Numbered from the stretch's first letter, positions 37,134 to 46,641 are shown. The stretch: 64,000 nucleotides of DNA from Edaphocola flava (GCF_004118155.1 NZ_SAIQ01000001.1:434001-498000); one strand, 5' to 3'. Notes: generated by a model from the sequence alone, not told the origin. Program-made: numbers and translations.

Positions 37134-40100
37134 TTATTGCGGGTACTTATTCTTATAAAACTCCTGGTATTTAGCCCAATCTTTATCGGTAAATAATTTG
37201 ATGATATTGTCCGCAGAAACCATAATTAATTCATACTCATTAACCGAAAAGTCACGGAACAGGTTAGACTGTTTTTTAAGATTGCTGATATATGCTTTTG
37301 CAGCTGCAGCATTCTTAAATTCTTTTACGACCAGGATATTTTTCTGCCCGTCAAGCGGGGTCAGAGAGGTGGCCAGTTCATTCAACCCTTTCTGAGACTT
37401 ATGGTAATCTTTAAGTCCTGCACGCAGGCCCACCAGCCTGTTCTGGTCTCCTGTAGCGGCTATCAGTACATAATGCAGGTTAGCAGGTGCATAGCTGTAT
37501 GCAGCAGGCACATTGTCTCCGGCCATCACCTGCGGGCCATTAGCACCAGCGCTTGCCGATGCTGCAGGTTGCTGCGACATTGTCTTCTTCACATACTGTT
37601 GGAGGGATTTAGCCCAGGCAGCGGTCTCATCGTTAGGATGCTGTGCAATAAATCCGGTCAGTAAAGAGTCGGCTGTCTTATAGTCCCCCTTACCGGCTAT
37701 TGATGCGATACGCACCAGTGTATAACGGTTAGCAAATGGTGCATAAGCGTTGGGATAAAGGGATTGTGCACTGTCGGCATTGCTCATTGCCAGTTGGTAA
37801 TCCTGGCTCATCAGTGCATTATAGGTACGCTCATAATGAGCAGCAATATCTTCCTGGCTGCTTTGCTCCTGTACCTGCGCAGCATTGGTGGTAATCAGCC
37901 CGGCCCATTTAGAGTCTGCGTATTTACTTTTCAGTGTTTGCGCATAAGCATCTGCATCGGTTACCGATGATTTGGCCAGTGCCATACGGTAACGGTTATA
38001 TAACTCCTCTGCACGGTTAGGATGTTCCGGGAAGCGTTTGTCCAGGTCATCATATGTCTTAACTGCCATTGGAATATCTTCCATATTCTTGTAGTATGCT
38101 GTACCCAGCTCAAAGAGGTATTGTTGCAGTCTGCCTTTCATCTCCCTGATATCTTTCTCTGTCCTGGGTATTCTGGCCAGCAGATCTTCTTCTGTAGGCA
38201 GGCTTTTCAGCGGATCAGTTTCTTCCTCTTCTTCTTCGGTACCTGCAGTACTACCTCCACCGGATTTGAAGTTATTACTCCTGTTCCAACTGTCTTTTAA
38301 GGTTCGCTCACCCCATTTCTGTTTAAAGGTGTTGATACCCTGCTGCACCATAGAAGGATTGGCAAAGTAAAAAGTCGATCCTCCGCCTAAAGATACCGGT
38401 CCGGCAAGTACAGGGTTATTCCCTGCTGCTGAAGGATTTTTGGCCAGGTATATGCTGTCATTGATTCTTTTTTCCAGGTCTTTGATGTACCTGCGGGCTA
38501 TGGCTCTTTGTTCTTTTTCGGAGAGGCCGCTGAGCGTCAGTAAACTATCCAGATATCTTACTTCATTACCAGGTGCTGCTACTTTGTCCAATGCCTGTGA
38601 GCGCTGCAATGCCACCGGATGTTCCGGCTTATTCGCTTCGGTGAGGAAGAGCAAGGCACTGTCATAAGATATTTTAGCTTCATTGTACTTATTCTGGTCA
38701 TAATACAAGGCCCCCATTGCCGCAAAGGACAATCCTTTCTGCGTTGGGTTTGTGGTACTTTGCTGAATGCTCTTACGGTAATTGGCAATGGCTCCGGGTA
38801 CATCTTTATTGCGCTCGGCCACTTTAGCCATCGTGAAATAGATCTTATCGTAAAACGATTTGTACTTCGCTTCGCGACTCATTGCACTGAGGCTCTGCAT
38901 CAATTCTTTCGCATCACCCCTGCCGGCATTAATACTATTATTGACCAGGTGAATACGGGCATTAAAATCCATCTCCATAGCAGGCTTCAGGTCTACTACT
39001 TTGGCAAATGCAGAATCAGATGCAAGGAGGTTATTTTCTCTCTGCAGAATCTGCCCCCTAAGGTAGGCGGCCCGCTCTCTCAGCCATTTAGGCATCTTTT
39101 CATCATCGTATATTTTAGCCAGGTCGTCTGTAGACTCTGCGTATTCAAACTTTTTAAGGTCAACGAAAGCCTGGGCAGCAGAGAATCGACCTTGCAGGTC
39201 TTCATTAAACTGCTTGCTGCTGCGCACCATATTCAATACCGTCTGGGCCATATTGACCTGGCTGTCCTGTGCCAGCGTTCGGGCCAGCCAGAGCATCGCA
39301 TCGTTCTTAGAAGACAGGTGGGTGAATATATTTTTCTTTTCTTCCTCTGCCAGGTCATTACCTTCTGCAGATTTAGTTTTGGTATTTCCTTTTTTCTGGC
39401 TCTTTTCTTTTTCTTTCTGACGCTTCTCTGCTTCTGCAGTAGCTACGATATATTTGAATGCATTTGCTGCATTGGTATAATCTCCTTTGTAGTAATATGC
39501 CTTACCCACCAGCAGATACATATTATCCTGCCATTTACTGCGCGGATCGTGAATCTGTATGCCTACTCCTGCTCTTCTGATGAGGGAGTCCATATCACTG
39601 GCAAACCTTGTGGAATCCTTATCGGGATCGAAAGGATATAAAGGCAACAGGGAATCGTAATTATTATTGGCCAGCTTGAGCATATTCTGCTCCATCTTAT
39701 CCATATTCAGATTGGCATTATAATAGTAGTTATATCGTGTGGTGGTATTATGATATGCCTGTCGCACGAAACCCCATTTCTTTTTACGCATCTGCTCATT
39801 GGAATAGGCATCTCTTTTCTTCTGTTCTTTGGCCCTTTCCTTTGCATTCGCCTTTTTCTCCCTGTCTTTGGCTCTCTTCTTGCTTAAGGCCTCGCGCTCT
39901 ACTTTCGCCTTCGCCAGACTATCGGTACGTACTGCTCTTACCGCAGCTATACTGTCTTTAATAACCTTGTTACGCGCCGTCTGGGCAGCTATAACTGCCT
40001 GCAGGCTATCGTTATACTGCTTCCGGACAGCCGCCAGGCTATCCTGCATACGCTTACGCTCTGCAGCCATCTGTTCATTGCGCTTTTCTCTTAAGGTAGC

Positions 40101-40592
40101 CAGACTATCCAGACGGGCCTGTTTCATCCGGGCCAGGCTGTCTTTATACGCCTTACTTTCCCGGTATGCTTTGGCTTTGATCAGGCTATCGGAGCGACGC
40201 TGCTGTATTACCTTCAAACTATCGGATATGCGCATACGGGCCGCACGCTGTGCTTCCAGTACGGTATTCAGGCTATCACGGTAATGTTTATTGGCAGCAG
40301 CTGTACTGTCTGTAATACGTTTCTGCGCTGCCCGCATGCTATCCAGCTCACGGGTGCGTGCAGCCTTCATACTATCTACATAGCGCTGCCGGGCCTGCTT
40401 CATACTGTCGATATACTCTTTAGAACCAGGCTTTAACTGGCTCGCTTCGTAGACAACCTTACGGGTTGTATCGGCAGGTGAAGTGGCTTTTTGAGGATTT
40501 TGCTGCCTTTGCTGTTGCTGTGCATACATTTGTTGTATACAAAATGCAACAAGCAGGAACAAAAAACTATATATATATCTGTATTTTTTCAA
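37134..40592 (-). CDS. porW: Type IX secretion/gliding protein PorW/SprE-like, with 11-residue repeat coiled coil
   Basis: 1152 residues. A signal peptide precedes about 200 residues of Asp-Ser repeats (DSMKQARQRYV, DSMKAARTREL, DSMRAAQKRIT...), mostly 11 residues apart, and then a Lys-rich stretch. The block KKKWGFVRQAYHNTTTRYNYYYN matches the start of SprE/PorW proteins. It is followed by many TPR repeats (LLVGKAYYYKGDYTNAANAF and others) and a C-terminal region. SprE/PorW is a periplasmic lipoprotein needed for type IX secretion in studied species. Here the residue before Cys in LLVAFC is not lipobox-like, and cleavage after MYA is more likely, so lipidation is doubtful. The N-terminal repeat region looks longer than I expect for the family. 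Confidence 0.85.
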   Translation of the reverse strand: MKKYRYIYSFLFLLVAFCIQQMYAQQQQRQQNPQKATSPADTTRKVVYEASQLKPGSKEYIDSMKQARQRYVDSMKAARTRELDSMRAAQKRITDSTAAANKHYRDSLNTVLEAQRAARMRISDSLKVIQQRRSDSLIKAKAYRESKAYKDSLARMKQARLDSLATLREKRNEQMAAERKRMQDSLAAVRKQYNDSLQAVIAAQTARNKVIKDSIAAVRAVRTDSLAKAKVEREALSKKRAKDREKKANAKERAKEQKKRDAYSNEQMRKKKWGFVRQAYHNTTTRYNYYYNANLNMDKMEQNMLKLANNNYDSLLPLYPFDPDKDSTRFASDMDSLIRRAGVGIQIHDPRSKWQDNMYLLVGKAYYYKGDYTNAANAFKYIVATAEAEKRQKEKEKSQKKGNTKTKSAEGNDLAEEEKKNIFTHLSSKNDAMLWLARTLAQDSQVNMAQTVLNMVRSSKQFNEDLQGRFSAAQAFVDLKKFEYAESTDDLAKIYDDEKMPKWLRERAAYLRGQILQRENNLLASDSAFAKVVDLKPAMEMDFNARIHLVNNSINAGRGDAKELMQSLSAMSREAKYKSFYDKIYFTMAKVAERNKDVPGAIANYRKSIQQSTTNPTQKGLSFAAMGALYYDQNKYNEAKISYDSALLFLTEANKPEHPVALQRSQALDKVAAPGNEVRYLDSLLTLSGLSEKEQRAIARRYIKDLEKRINDSIYLAKNPSAAGNNPVLAGPVSLGGGSTFYFANPSMVQQGINTFKQKWGERTLKDSWNRSNNFKSGGGSTAGTEEEEEETDPLKSLPTEEDLLARIPRTEKDIREMKGRLQQYLFELGTAYYKNMEDIPMAVKTYDDLDKRFPEHPNRAEELYNRYRMALAKSSVTDADAYAQTLKSKYADSKWAGLITTNAAQVQEQSSQEDIAAHYERTYNALMSQDYQLAMSNADSAQSLYPNAYAPFANRYTLVRIASIAGKGDYKTADSLLTGFIAQHPNDETAAWAKSLQQYVKKTMSQQPAASASAGANGPQVMAGDNVPAAYSYAPANLHYVLIAATGDQNRLVGLRAGLKDYHKSQKGLNELATSLTPLDGQKNILVVKEFKNAAAAKAYISNLKKQSNLFRDFSVNEYELIMVSADNIIKLFTDKDWAKYQEFYKNKYPQ

Positions 40593-40712
40593 TTTTCGGG
40601 TCTTAACTGTGCGATGTTACAAAAATAATAACTACTTTAATAATAAAATATTGCTCATTTTTCAATTTTTTTTGTGCTTTCTCTGCATTTTTGCAGTTAA
40701 AAACATCTAATC

Positions 40713-41210
40713 GTGCCCCATCATATTACTATTGTCTCTCCAAAAACACTACATTATATTACTGATATTGCCGCCCGTACCTGGAAGGTTGCTTATAAAG
40801 ACATCCTGAGCCCGGAACAGATTAGCTATATGCTGGAAGAAATGTATGCGCCGGCTGTACTGCTGCAAAGACTCGAAAAGGGTAATTTATTCTACCTGAT
40901 CTCTGATGAGCTGGAGGCACCTATGGGCTTTGCCGAAGTAGAACTGAATATAAACGGCGCTGAAGCTAAGCTGCATAAGATATATGTACTGCCAGAAGCC
41001 CAGGGCAAACATATGGGCCTGCAATTACTGAACCATATCAAATCGGTTGCCGCTGCCGGTGCGCAAACAGCACTTACCCTGAATGTAAACCGCTATAATC
41101 CGGCACTTAACTTTTACCAGAAGCATGGATTTACGGTGCTTCGTGAAGAAGATATCAATATCGGCAATGGCTACTATATGAATGATTATGTAATGCAGTA
41201 CTTATTTTAG
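40713..41210 (+). CDS. GNAT family N-acetyltransferase
   Basis: 165 residues. GNAT motif A is KLHKIYVLPEAQGKHMGLQL (acetyl-CoA-binding Q-x-x-x-x-G), followed by ALTLNVNRYNPALNFYQKHGF, the motif B segment common to many GNATs. The start is a GTG, giving MPHHITIVSPKT; there is no ATG nearby that keeps the first strand. Substrate unknown. It diverges from the PorW gene and is followed 43 bp later by the YciO gene. Confidence 0.88.
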   Translation: MPHHITIVSPKTLHYITDIAARTWKVAYKDILSPEQISYMLEEMYAPAVLLQRLEKGNLFYLISDELEAPMGFAEVELNINGAEAKLHKIYVLPEAQGKHMGLQLLNHIKSVAAAGAQTALTLNVNRYNPALNFYQKHGFTVLREEDINIGNGYYMNDYVMQYLF

Positions 41211-41212
41211 TG

Positions 41213-41220
41213 TATTTTTG
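41213..41220 (+). promoter_or_regulatory. Candidate -7 element upstream of the YciO-like gene
   Basis: TATTTTTG matches TAnnTTTG, just after the GNAT stop and 33 bp before the next ATG. No clear -33 element. Confidence 0.35.
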
Positions 41221-41253
41221 TATACATACAATCACTATATATAAAAATTCAAT

Positions 41254-41865
41254 ATGCTAGTACATCTACATCCTGACAATCCGCAAGAACGTGTACTGAA
41301 GCAAATCGCCGATGTACTGAAAAAAGGTGGGGTTATTATCTACCCTACTGATACCATATACGGTATCGGCTGCGATATCAATAACCAGCAGGCTATTGAA
41401 AAGGTATGCCGTATCAAGAATATCAATCCCAAGCAGGCGCAATTCTCTTTTATCTGTAAAGATCTGAGCGAACTCAGTACCTATGCAGCCAATATGAGTA
41501 ACCCGACATTCCGTTTTCTGAAAAGCTGTATTCCGGGACCATATACATTTATCCTGAATGCGACTAAACTGGTGCCCAAACTGCTGAAGACGAAAAAGGA
41601 CACTGTGGGTATCCGTGTTCCGGACCATAAAATAACGCATGCTATAGCCGAGGCTTTAGGGAACCCGATCATGAGTACCTCTTTGCCACAGGAGGCTGAT
41701 GTAGAGCACTACACAGATCCTGAGGTTATTCACGAGGATTTCGGCCACCTGGTAGACATGGTTATAGATGGCGGTATAGGTAATATACAGGTATCTACTG
41801 TAATCAGTCTGGTTGATGACTATCCTGAGCTGATCCGCCAGGGGGCAGGACCTTTCGAAATATAA
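41254..41865 (+). CDS. yciO: YrdC/Sua5-fold protein, YciO subfamily
   Basis: 203 residues. The fold is that of threonylcarbamoyl-AMP synthases (TsaC/Sua5), which start t6A formation on tRNA. Details point to the YciO branch: the opening HPDNPQERVL, KKGGVIIYPTDTIYGIGCDI, ICKDLSELSTYA, and STSLPQ at the place where TsaC has a Ser-x-Asn. The missing Asn is a YciO trait, and YciO is known to have weak or different activity. A full TsaC may exist elsewhere. TsaD is in the window at 52476. Confidence 0.88.
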   Translation: MLVHLHPDNPQERVLKQIADVLKKGGVIIYPTDTIYGIGCDINNQQAIEKVCRIKNINPKQAQFSFICKDLSELSTYAANMSNPTFRFLKSCIPGPYTFILNATKLVPKLLKTKKDTVGIRVPDHKITHAIAEALGNPIMSTSLPQEADVEHYTDPEVIHEDFGHLVDMVIDGGIGNIQVSTVISLVDDYPELIRQGAGPFEI

Positions 41866-41869
41866 AATT

Positions 41870-41877
41870 TACTTTTG
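41870..41877 (+). promoter_or_regulatory. Candidate -7 element just before the HTH-like gene
   Basis: TACTTTTG matches TAnnTTTG but ends only 4 bp before the ATG at 41882, so a transcript from it would be leaderless or nearly so. Tentative. Confidence 0.3.
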
Positions 41878-41881
41878 CTTT

Positions 41882-42304
41882 ATGAAAACGAATGAAGTAC
41901 CCCAGGACAAGGGTAATTATAAAAACAGGGACCAGAGCCGGAAAGTGGTATATGCGACGGATGAAAAAGGCGAATATACTACGGTAAACAGTGATGGCTG
42001 GGAGGTAGAGCACCTGGCTACAATTCAGGCCTGGGACCAGGCGAAACTGGAACTGGAAGAGGTGCTGGATGGTATTCGTAAGGGAGCATTAAGTCCACTC
42101 GCCTATTTCATGAAGAAAAACCTGATGGATACCGGTATACTTGCCCGCCACGTTGGCAAATGGGGCTGGCAGGTAAAACGCCACCTGAAAGCCAAAGTAT
42201 TTGCCGGACTACCGGAAAGTATGCTGCAACGATACGCAACCACATTCAATATAACGGTAGCAGACATCCGTAATTTCAATCCCGATACTGCTGAAAAGCA
42301 CTAA
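41882..42304 (+). CDS. Hypothetical protein with helix-turn-helix-like C-terminus
   Basis: 140 residues, not a family I can name. The N-terminus is polar (MKTNEVPQDKGNYKNRDQSR). The C-terminal 55 residues (LARHVGKWGWQVKRHL, then FAGLPESMLQRYATTFNITV) follow the spacing of an XRE/Cro-type helix-turn-helix, with hydrophobic positions in place. DNA binding is possible but not shown; the domain could also be a structural relative. It lies 16 bp after the YciO gene and 27 bp before a BtrH-like gene, with which it may work. Confidence 0.7.
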   Translation: MKTNEVPQDKGNYKNRDQSRKVVYATDEKGEYTTVNSDGWEVEHLATIQAWDQAKLELEEVLDGIRKGALSPLAYFMKKNLMDTGILARHVGKWGWQVKRHLKAKVFAGLPESMLQRYATTFNITVADIRNFNPDTAEKH

Positions 42305-42331
42305 TTATCACTTATAATTCCAGATCATATT

Positions 42332-43342
42332 TTGCCTGTTATAGATTTTAAGCACCAGATGCATGCCCACTGTGAGAGTGGTGCAACAACCAATTTATTA
42401 AGACATTACGGTGTACCCATGACCGAGCCTCTGGCTTTCGGTATCGGCGCCGGACTGTTCTTCAGTCATATTCCTTTTATTAAAGTAAACGGTGTGCCCG
42501 GCACCAGCTACCGCAGCTACCCCGGCACCATCTTTAAAACCCTCATGAAGTCGCTGCATATTGATTATACCATGCAGCAATTCGGCAGCAATGAAGCCAA
42601 AGGGAAAGCGGCCCTGGACCAGCTGCTGGACCAGGGTATACCCGTAGGTATGCTCTCCGGCATCTTCTACCTTACATATATGCCCGAAGCCTATCGCTTC
42701 CAGTTCAATGCCCATAACCTGGTTGCCTATGGACGGAAAGAGGATGGTACTTACCTGATCAGTGACCCTACACTGGAAGGGCTGCACGAGATCGCTCCCG
42801 AGGATATGCAGAAAGCACGTTTCGCCAAGGGATTTCCCGAGCCTAAGGGCAAGCTATACTACATTACGGATGTACCCAAACAACTGGATATGGAGGAGGC
42901 CATCAAAAAAGGGATCAAAAAGAATATATGGCTGTATACATCTCCCCCAATCGGTATTTTCGGCAATAAAGCGATACATACCCTGGCGAGAAGGATCAAA
43001 ACATACCCCGATAAACTTACCGACAGACAGGCTGTCCTGTATGTGGGTAATATAATACGTATGCAGGAGGAGATCGGTACCGGTGGCGGTGGTTTCCGTT
43101 TTCTGTATGCTGCGTTCTTACAGGAGGCAGCTGAGATACTGGGCAAACCAGAATTAAAAGAGTTTTCTCAGCGCATGACGGCTATTGGCGACCAATGGCG
43201 GAATTTTGCCTACAGTGCGGCCCGCATCTGCAAGGCCCGAAAATCTGACCTGGTCAGCTATAATGACCTCTCTGACATGCTGCACAAGATCGGACATGAT
43301 GAATTGCGCCTGTTCAACGAGCTCAAAAAAGTAAATTTATAA
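42332..43342 (+). CDS. BtrH N-terminal domain acyltransferase-like protein
   Basis: 336 residues. The N-terminal half has the papain/C39-like BtrH domain with a likely catalytic triad: Cys14 in HAHCESGATTNLL, His in FNAHNLVAYG and Asp in YLISDPTLE. BtrH transfers an acyl side chain from a carrier protein to an antibiotic intermediate. The C-terminal half is the helical DUF4872-type region. The start is a TTG; the family usually begins a few residues before the F-H-x4-HC block (here FKHQMHAHC), and the ATG at 42359 would delete part of it. The acyl donor and acceptor are unknown. A perfect palindromic terminator follows. Confidence 0.85.
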   Translation: MPVIDFKHQMHAHCESGATTNLLRHYGVPMTEPLAFGIGAGLFFSHIPFIKVNGVPGTSYRSYPGTIFKTLMKSLHIDYTMQQFGSNEAKGKAALDQLLDQGIPVGMLSGIFYLTYMPEAYRFQFNAHNLVAYGRKEDGTYLISDPTLEGLHEIAPEDMQKARFAKGFPEPKGKLYYITDVPKQLDMEEAIKKGIKKNIWLYTSPPIGIFGNKAIHTLARRIKTYPDKLTDRQAVLYVGNIIRMQEEIGTGGGGFRFLYAAFLQEAAEILGKPELKEFSQRMTAIGDQWRNFAYSAARICKARKSDLVSYNDLSDMLHKIGHDELRLFNELKKVNL

Positions 43343-43356
43343 GATATCAACTGATA

Positions 43357-43392
43357 AAAAAGCACCTGCAGGAATTCCTGCAGGTGCTTTTT
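43357..43392. terminator. 36-bp palindromic terminator between convergent genes
   Basis: AAAAAGCACCTGCAGGAA and its exact complement with T/A flanks, between the BtrH-like gene and the reverse-strand T9SS gene. Likely bidirectional. Confidence 0.9.
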
Positions 43393-43418
43393 ATTAGGGT
43401 TAAATGGGTAAGCTAGAC

Positions 43419-46367
43419 TTACTGCTTCACTACTTTAACCTGTGCAACCGGTGTGGTGCCGGTATAAACCGTGATGAAATAAACCGAAGGGGTCAGTGTT
43501 TCCAGTGACAGGGTCATTTGCGGACCATTACCTGTAGTCTCCAGTACTTTTCTACCATTCACATCGCTAACCGTAACTGTTGTCTGATTACCGATGCCCT
43601 GGATCATTACCTTATCCCTGGTTTCTGTAGGGAATACCTGAATATCAGCGGCACAGGATATAGCCACCAGCTGTACTCCGCTGTAACTATAACGTGTATC
43701 ATGATCGTTAAATCTTAAACGGTAAGTATAACGTCCTTTTGCCAATGCCTGGTCGGTATAACTGTAAGCAAAGCCTGTACCACGTGCTGTGATGGAAGCT
43801 ATCGGGCTAAATGCCCTGCCGTTCTCACTACGCTCTACCTGTATGTTTTTCAGTTGCTCTTCTTTCAATGTGGTCCAGTCCAGGCGTACTGCACAGTGGT
43901 TGTCTACTACCGCAGTGAATGCGCCTAAGGTTACCGGCAGGGGTTGACTGAAGTTCACTGTATAGCTCGCAGGGCTTGGATCTGCTTTACCCGCCAGATC
44001 TATTGAAGCAAACTGGAAGCTGGTTGTTATTGTACCTATAGGTGTACTTGCAGTTGGGGTTATCGTCAGTAAGGCCGGGTTATAGTTAGGAATAGTGTCT
44101 CCCGGATTGATTGTTACTCCATTATATTTCAACACAAAACCATTGGTCGGTGCTGCGGTTACAATAACCGGCTTGCCATTCAAAGGTGCTTGTACCCCGC
44201 CGTTATCTTCAGGATCGGAACCCTGCATCGGTACATCGGACAGCGTGATCGGTGTACCAATAACCGGAGGGCCAGTCACCGTCTTGGTCGCATTATAACT
44301 TTCCGGTAAGCGTTCGAAGCCAAAATTTACATTAGTAACATCACTTGAAGGAACTACAGGAAATACATTTACTGATGTGGCTGTGCCCGTTACATTCGTA
44401 CCTGTAGTATTATTCTGGCCTGTATTGCTACCGGTCGGACTCCAACCAGTTGGCAACGCATTTGCAGGATTAAAGGTTGCTCCCGGATCTAACACCTGTG
44501 TACTTGGTGCTACCAGGTAATTTTTAAAATCAGGTGCAACGAGTGTATAAGAACCATCCGGGGCTACAGGGGAAACACCTACGATCTGATTCGTCACCGG
44601 ATCGATCAGGTATACATATAGAGGTGTACTGCCCAGTGTATTTATTGGTGTACCGTCAACTGCATTATTCGTCAGACCATTTGCATCATTATATATTTTA
44701 CCGCTGATCTGGTAAGATGCCTTGCGCAGGAAGAAATTGTCCAGGTAGGCGTCATTACCGGCTGTTCCATTAGCATAGGTCTGATAATAAACGCCGTAAT
44801 CACCACTTGAAAGTACAGAGAAATTCGATACTACTTTATTCCAGCCCAGATTGATACTATCTGTAGCATCTCCAGTAGTAGGCTGTATAACCAGGTAGCC
44901 AGTAGCAGCCGTATCACCATTGCCGATATTCACTAATGTATATCGTAATTTTGTGGCAACAGCGTAAACGCTTCCCTGAAACCATTTATTTGCACCTTTT
45001 CCATACAGACCAAAAGAATAGTTGTTACCGGCAAGCAGGTTCACCGTGTCGGCAAAGATATTTACATTGGTCCCGATTCCAGCAGCATTATTTCCGTCAA
45101 TGGCCATAAAACGGTCGTTCCAGGCTCCGGTAGTGGCACCGGCAGAATAGCGCCAGCCCCAGTTCGTAAAGTTAAGTGCAGAACTCTGTACCGTCAATCT
45201 TCCATTACCGTTATCACCTGTCTCGATCGTTGTTGTACCCAGCATACTCGTCACGGTGTAGGAAGAAGGTGAATACAATGGTCCCATATAGAATGCATAG
45301 CTGGATCCTACGGTATAATCGACTGTTGGACTATACAATTCAGGATGGCTTGCACTGAGCAGATAATCATACAGCCTTCCGTTAATATGCAGATTTGCGA
45401 AAGCATTTCCGGTAGAATCAATAGTACCGAAACTACCTCCGTTCTCATTCGTAATGAGATTGGGATTGCTGGCGATCGTATCTGTTACGTATGAGATGGA
45501 CGCAGGTAAAAACCCGAAATTCAGCACACCGTTCTTTTGATAAGGACTGGTATTGAACTGTAATGGTGTTTCATTGGCAAATACAAATGCTCCGTCTGCC
45601 ATAGTGCGCGGCCAGTCAAAAGCCAGAGGTTCCGTACGAGGAAGCAGGTTGCCCTGCGGTTGTACAATTACAGCAAAGCGCTCCAGTCCATCAAGTTGAC
45701 TGCTGGTAAATTGGTATGCACCGTTGGCATCGGTAGATAAGGTCACTAAAGGACTGGCTGATGTTAATTGCTTGAGCCATACTTTGGTACCCACTACTGC
45801 AGGTTCTGCACCATCTTTAATGTTGTTCAGGTTAAAGTCCTGGAAGACTGTGCCGGTAATGCTGAAATCCTGAAACAGCTCTGCCTCTGCTATGTGTATG
45901 GCAGCACCACCGTTATTGACCAGGCGATAGTAGCGATAGGCAGTATTGTTACTAACTGCAAAGAACTTTCTTGAGCCCAGCATTTCCCAGGTATTACCCG
46001 TACGGGAATCCAGGTTTACATAACCGCTGCCTGCCGTATTGGAACCCTGTAAGGTCCAGTTGGTTGGGTTAAAAGCCGCATTAGAAGGGTCGTCGGTAAG
46101 GCTATAGCCTTTGATCACCTGTGCGCTACCCAGGTCAATAGTGGCCGTACCGTTGCTGTTCAGTAAAATAAAACTTGAAGGGTTATTATTGACCAGGTTG
46201 CTGCCTGATATACTGGTCCCCAAACCAGAAGTATCTACGGTAACGCTGGTACCGGAGCTGGTCGCATCCTGTAAGCTTTGCGCCCGGGCTGCATAATTTG
46301 ATCCTGCGAGTAATACCAGTGCGCATAGTCCTGCCCTGGTGAATCTCTGTTGTAATTTTAAGCTCAT
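43419..46367 (-). CDS. Large cell-surface protein with discoidin-like, SdrD B-like and T9SS sorting domains
   Basis: 982 residues with a signal peptide (LCALVLLAGSNYAARAQ). A discoidin (F5/8 type C)-like domain follows at about 35-165 (TATIDLGSAQVIKGYSL, WTLQGSN). Next are SdrD B-like segments (ITGTVFQDFNLNNIKDGAEP and a second around ISGKIYNDANGLTNNAVDG), a beta-rich middle, and a fibronectin-like region (VTLGAFTAVVDNHCAVRLDW). The type A sorting domain at the C-terminus has IQVFPTETRDKVMI and ends VAQVKVVKQ. The tail marks it for type IX secretion and surface attachment. Adhesion or glycan binding is plausible from the discoidin-like domain, but this is inference. A candidate promoter lies at 46420-46451. 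Confidence 0.9.
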   Translation of the reverse strand: MSLKLQQRFTRAGLCALVLLAGSNYAARAQSLQDATSSGTSVTVDTSGLGTSISGSNLVNNNPSSFILLNSNGTATIDLGSAQVIKGYSLTDDPSNAAFNPTNWTLQGSNTAGSGYVNLDSRTGNTWEMLGSRKFFAVSNNTAYRYYRLVNNGGAAIHIAEAELFQDFSITGTVFQDFNLNNIKDGAEPAVVGTKVWLKQLTSASPLVTLSTDANGAYQFTSSQLDGLERFAVIVQPQGNLLPRTEPLAFDWPRTMADGAFVFANETPLQFNTSPYQKNGVLNFGFLPASISYVTDTIASNPNLITNENGGSFGTIDSTGNAFANLHINGRLYDYLLSASHPELYSPTVDYTVGSSYAFYMGPLYSPSSYTVTSMLGTTTIETGDNGNGRLTVQSSALNFTNWGWRYSAGATTGAWNDRFMAIDGNNAAGIGTNVNIFADTVNLLAGNNYSFGLYGKGANKWFQGSVYAVATKLRYTLVNIGNGDTAATGYLVIQPTTGDATDSINLGWNKVVSNFSVLSSGDYGVYYQTYANGTAGNDAYLDNFFLRKASYQISGKIYNDANGLTNNAVDGTPINTLGSTPLYVYLIDPVTNQIVGVSPVAPDGSYTLVAPDFKNYLVAPSTQVLDPGATFNPANALPTGWSPTGSNTGQNNTTGTNVTGTATSVNVFPVVPSSDVTNVNFGFERLPESYNATKTVTGPPVIGTPITLSDVPMQGSDPEDNGGVQAPLNGKPVIVTAAPTNGFVLKYNGVTINPGDTIPNYNPALLTITPTASTPIGTITTSFQFASIDLAGKADPSPASYTVNFSQPLPVTLGAFTAVVDNHCAVRLDWTTLKEEQLKNIQVERSENGRAFSPIASITARGTGFAYSYTDQALAKGRYTYRLRFNDHDTRYSYSGVQLVAISCAADIQVFPTETRDKVMIQGIGNQTTVTVSDVNGRKVLETTGNGPQMTLSLETLTPSVYFITVYTGTTPVAQVKVVKQ

Positions 46368-46419
46368 GTCTGTTATTTTTAAGGTTAACTATTGTGTTTA
46401 TTCACTATCGAGGATGCCA

Positions 46420-46451
46420 CAAAATCATATGACATTGAATCCCAATGCAAA
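46420..46451 (-). promoter_or_regulatory. Candidate promoter of the large T9SS surface protein
   Basis: On the reverse strand TTTG (46448-46451) and TGATTTTG (46420-46427) are 20 bp apart, close to the Bacteroidota TTTG-N19-TAnnTTTG pattern (one mismatch in the second box), 53 bp upstream of the ATG. Confidence 0.45.
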
Positions 46452-46641
46452 ATTCCTACAATAGAAAATCCCAGTCAAAACCCAAGAGCTAACTTATGTA
46501 CTGTTTTTGATTTACTAGGACAGGCATTTCTACTTAAGCCCATACTTTTGTATTGCATTTATACAAAATGCCCATATATTAACCACTGAATACCAAATAT
46601 CAGAAAGCAAAATACCCTACCTAAATTCCAGCTTTCGCGCT

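Noticed and set aside
38619-39641. A 340-residue open frame on the forward strand inside the PorW/SprE gene
   Set aside because: It is the complement of TPR-coding sequence. The hydrophobic, Phe/Cys/His-rich translation is typical of antisense frames, with no family match.
39810-40460. Repetitive DNA in the PorW gene considered as a CRISPR or satellite array
   Set aside because: The repeats are in frame and only at protein level (Asp-Ser every 11 residues); the DNA units vary, and there are no spacers.
37134-40592. PorW considered as a lipoprotein
   Set aside because: The Cys in LLVAFC lies in the hydrophobic stretch, but Phe at the -1 position does not fit a lipobox; a normal cleavage after MYA is more likely. 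Not fully excluded.
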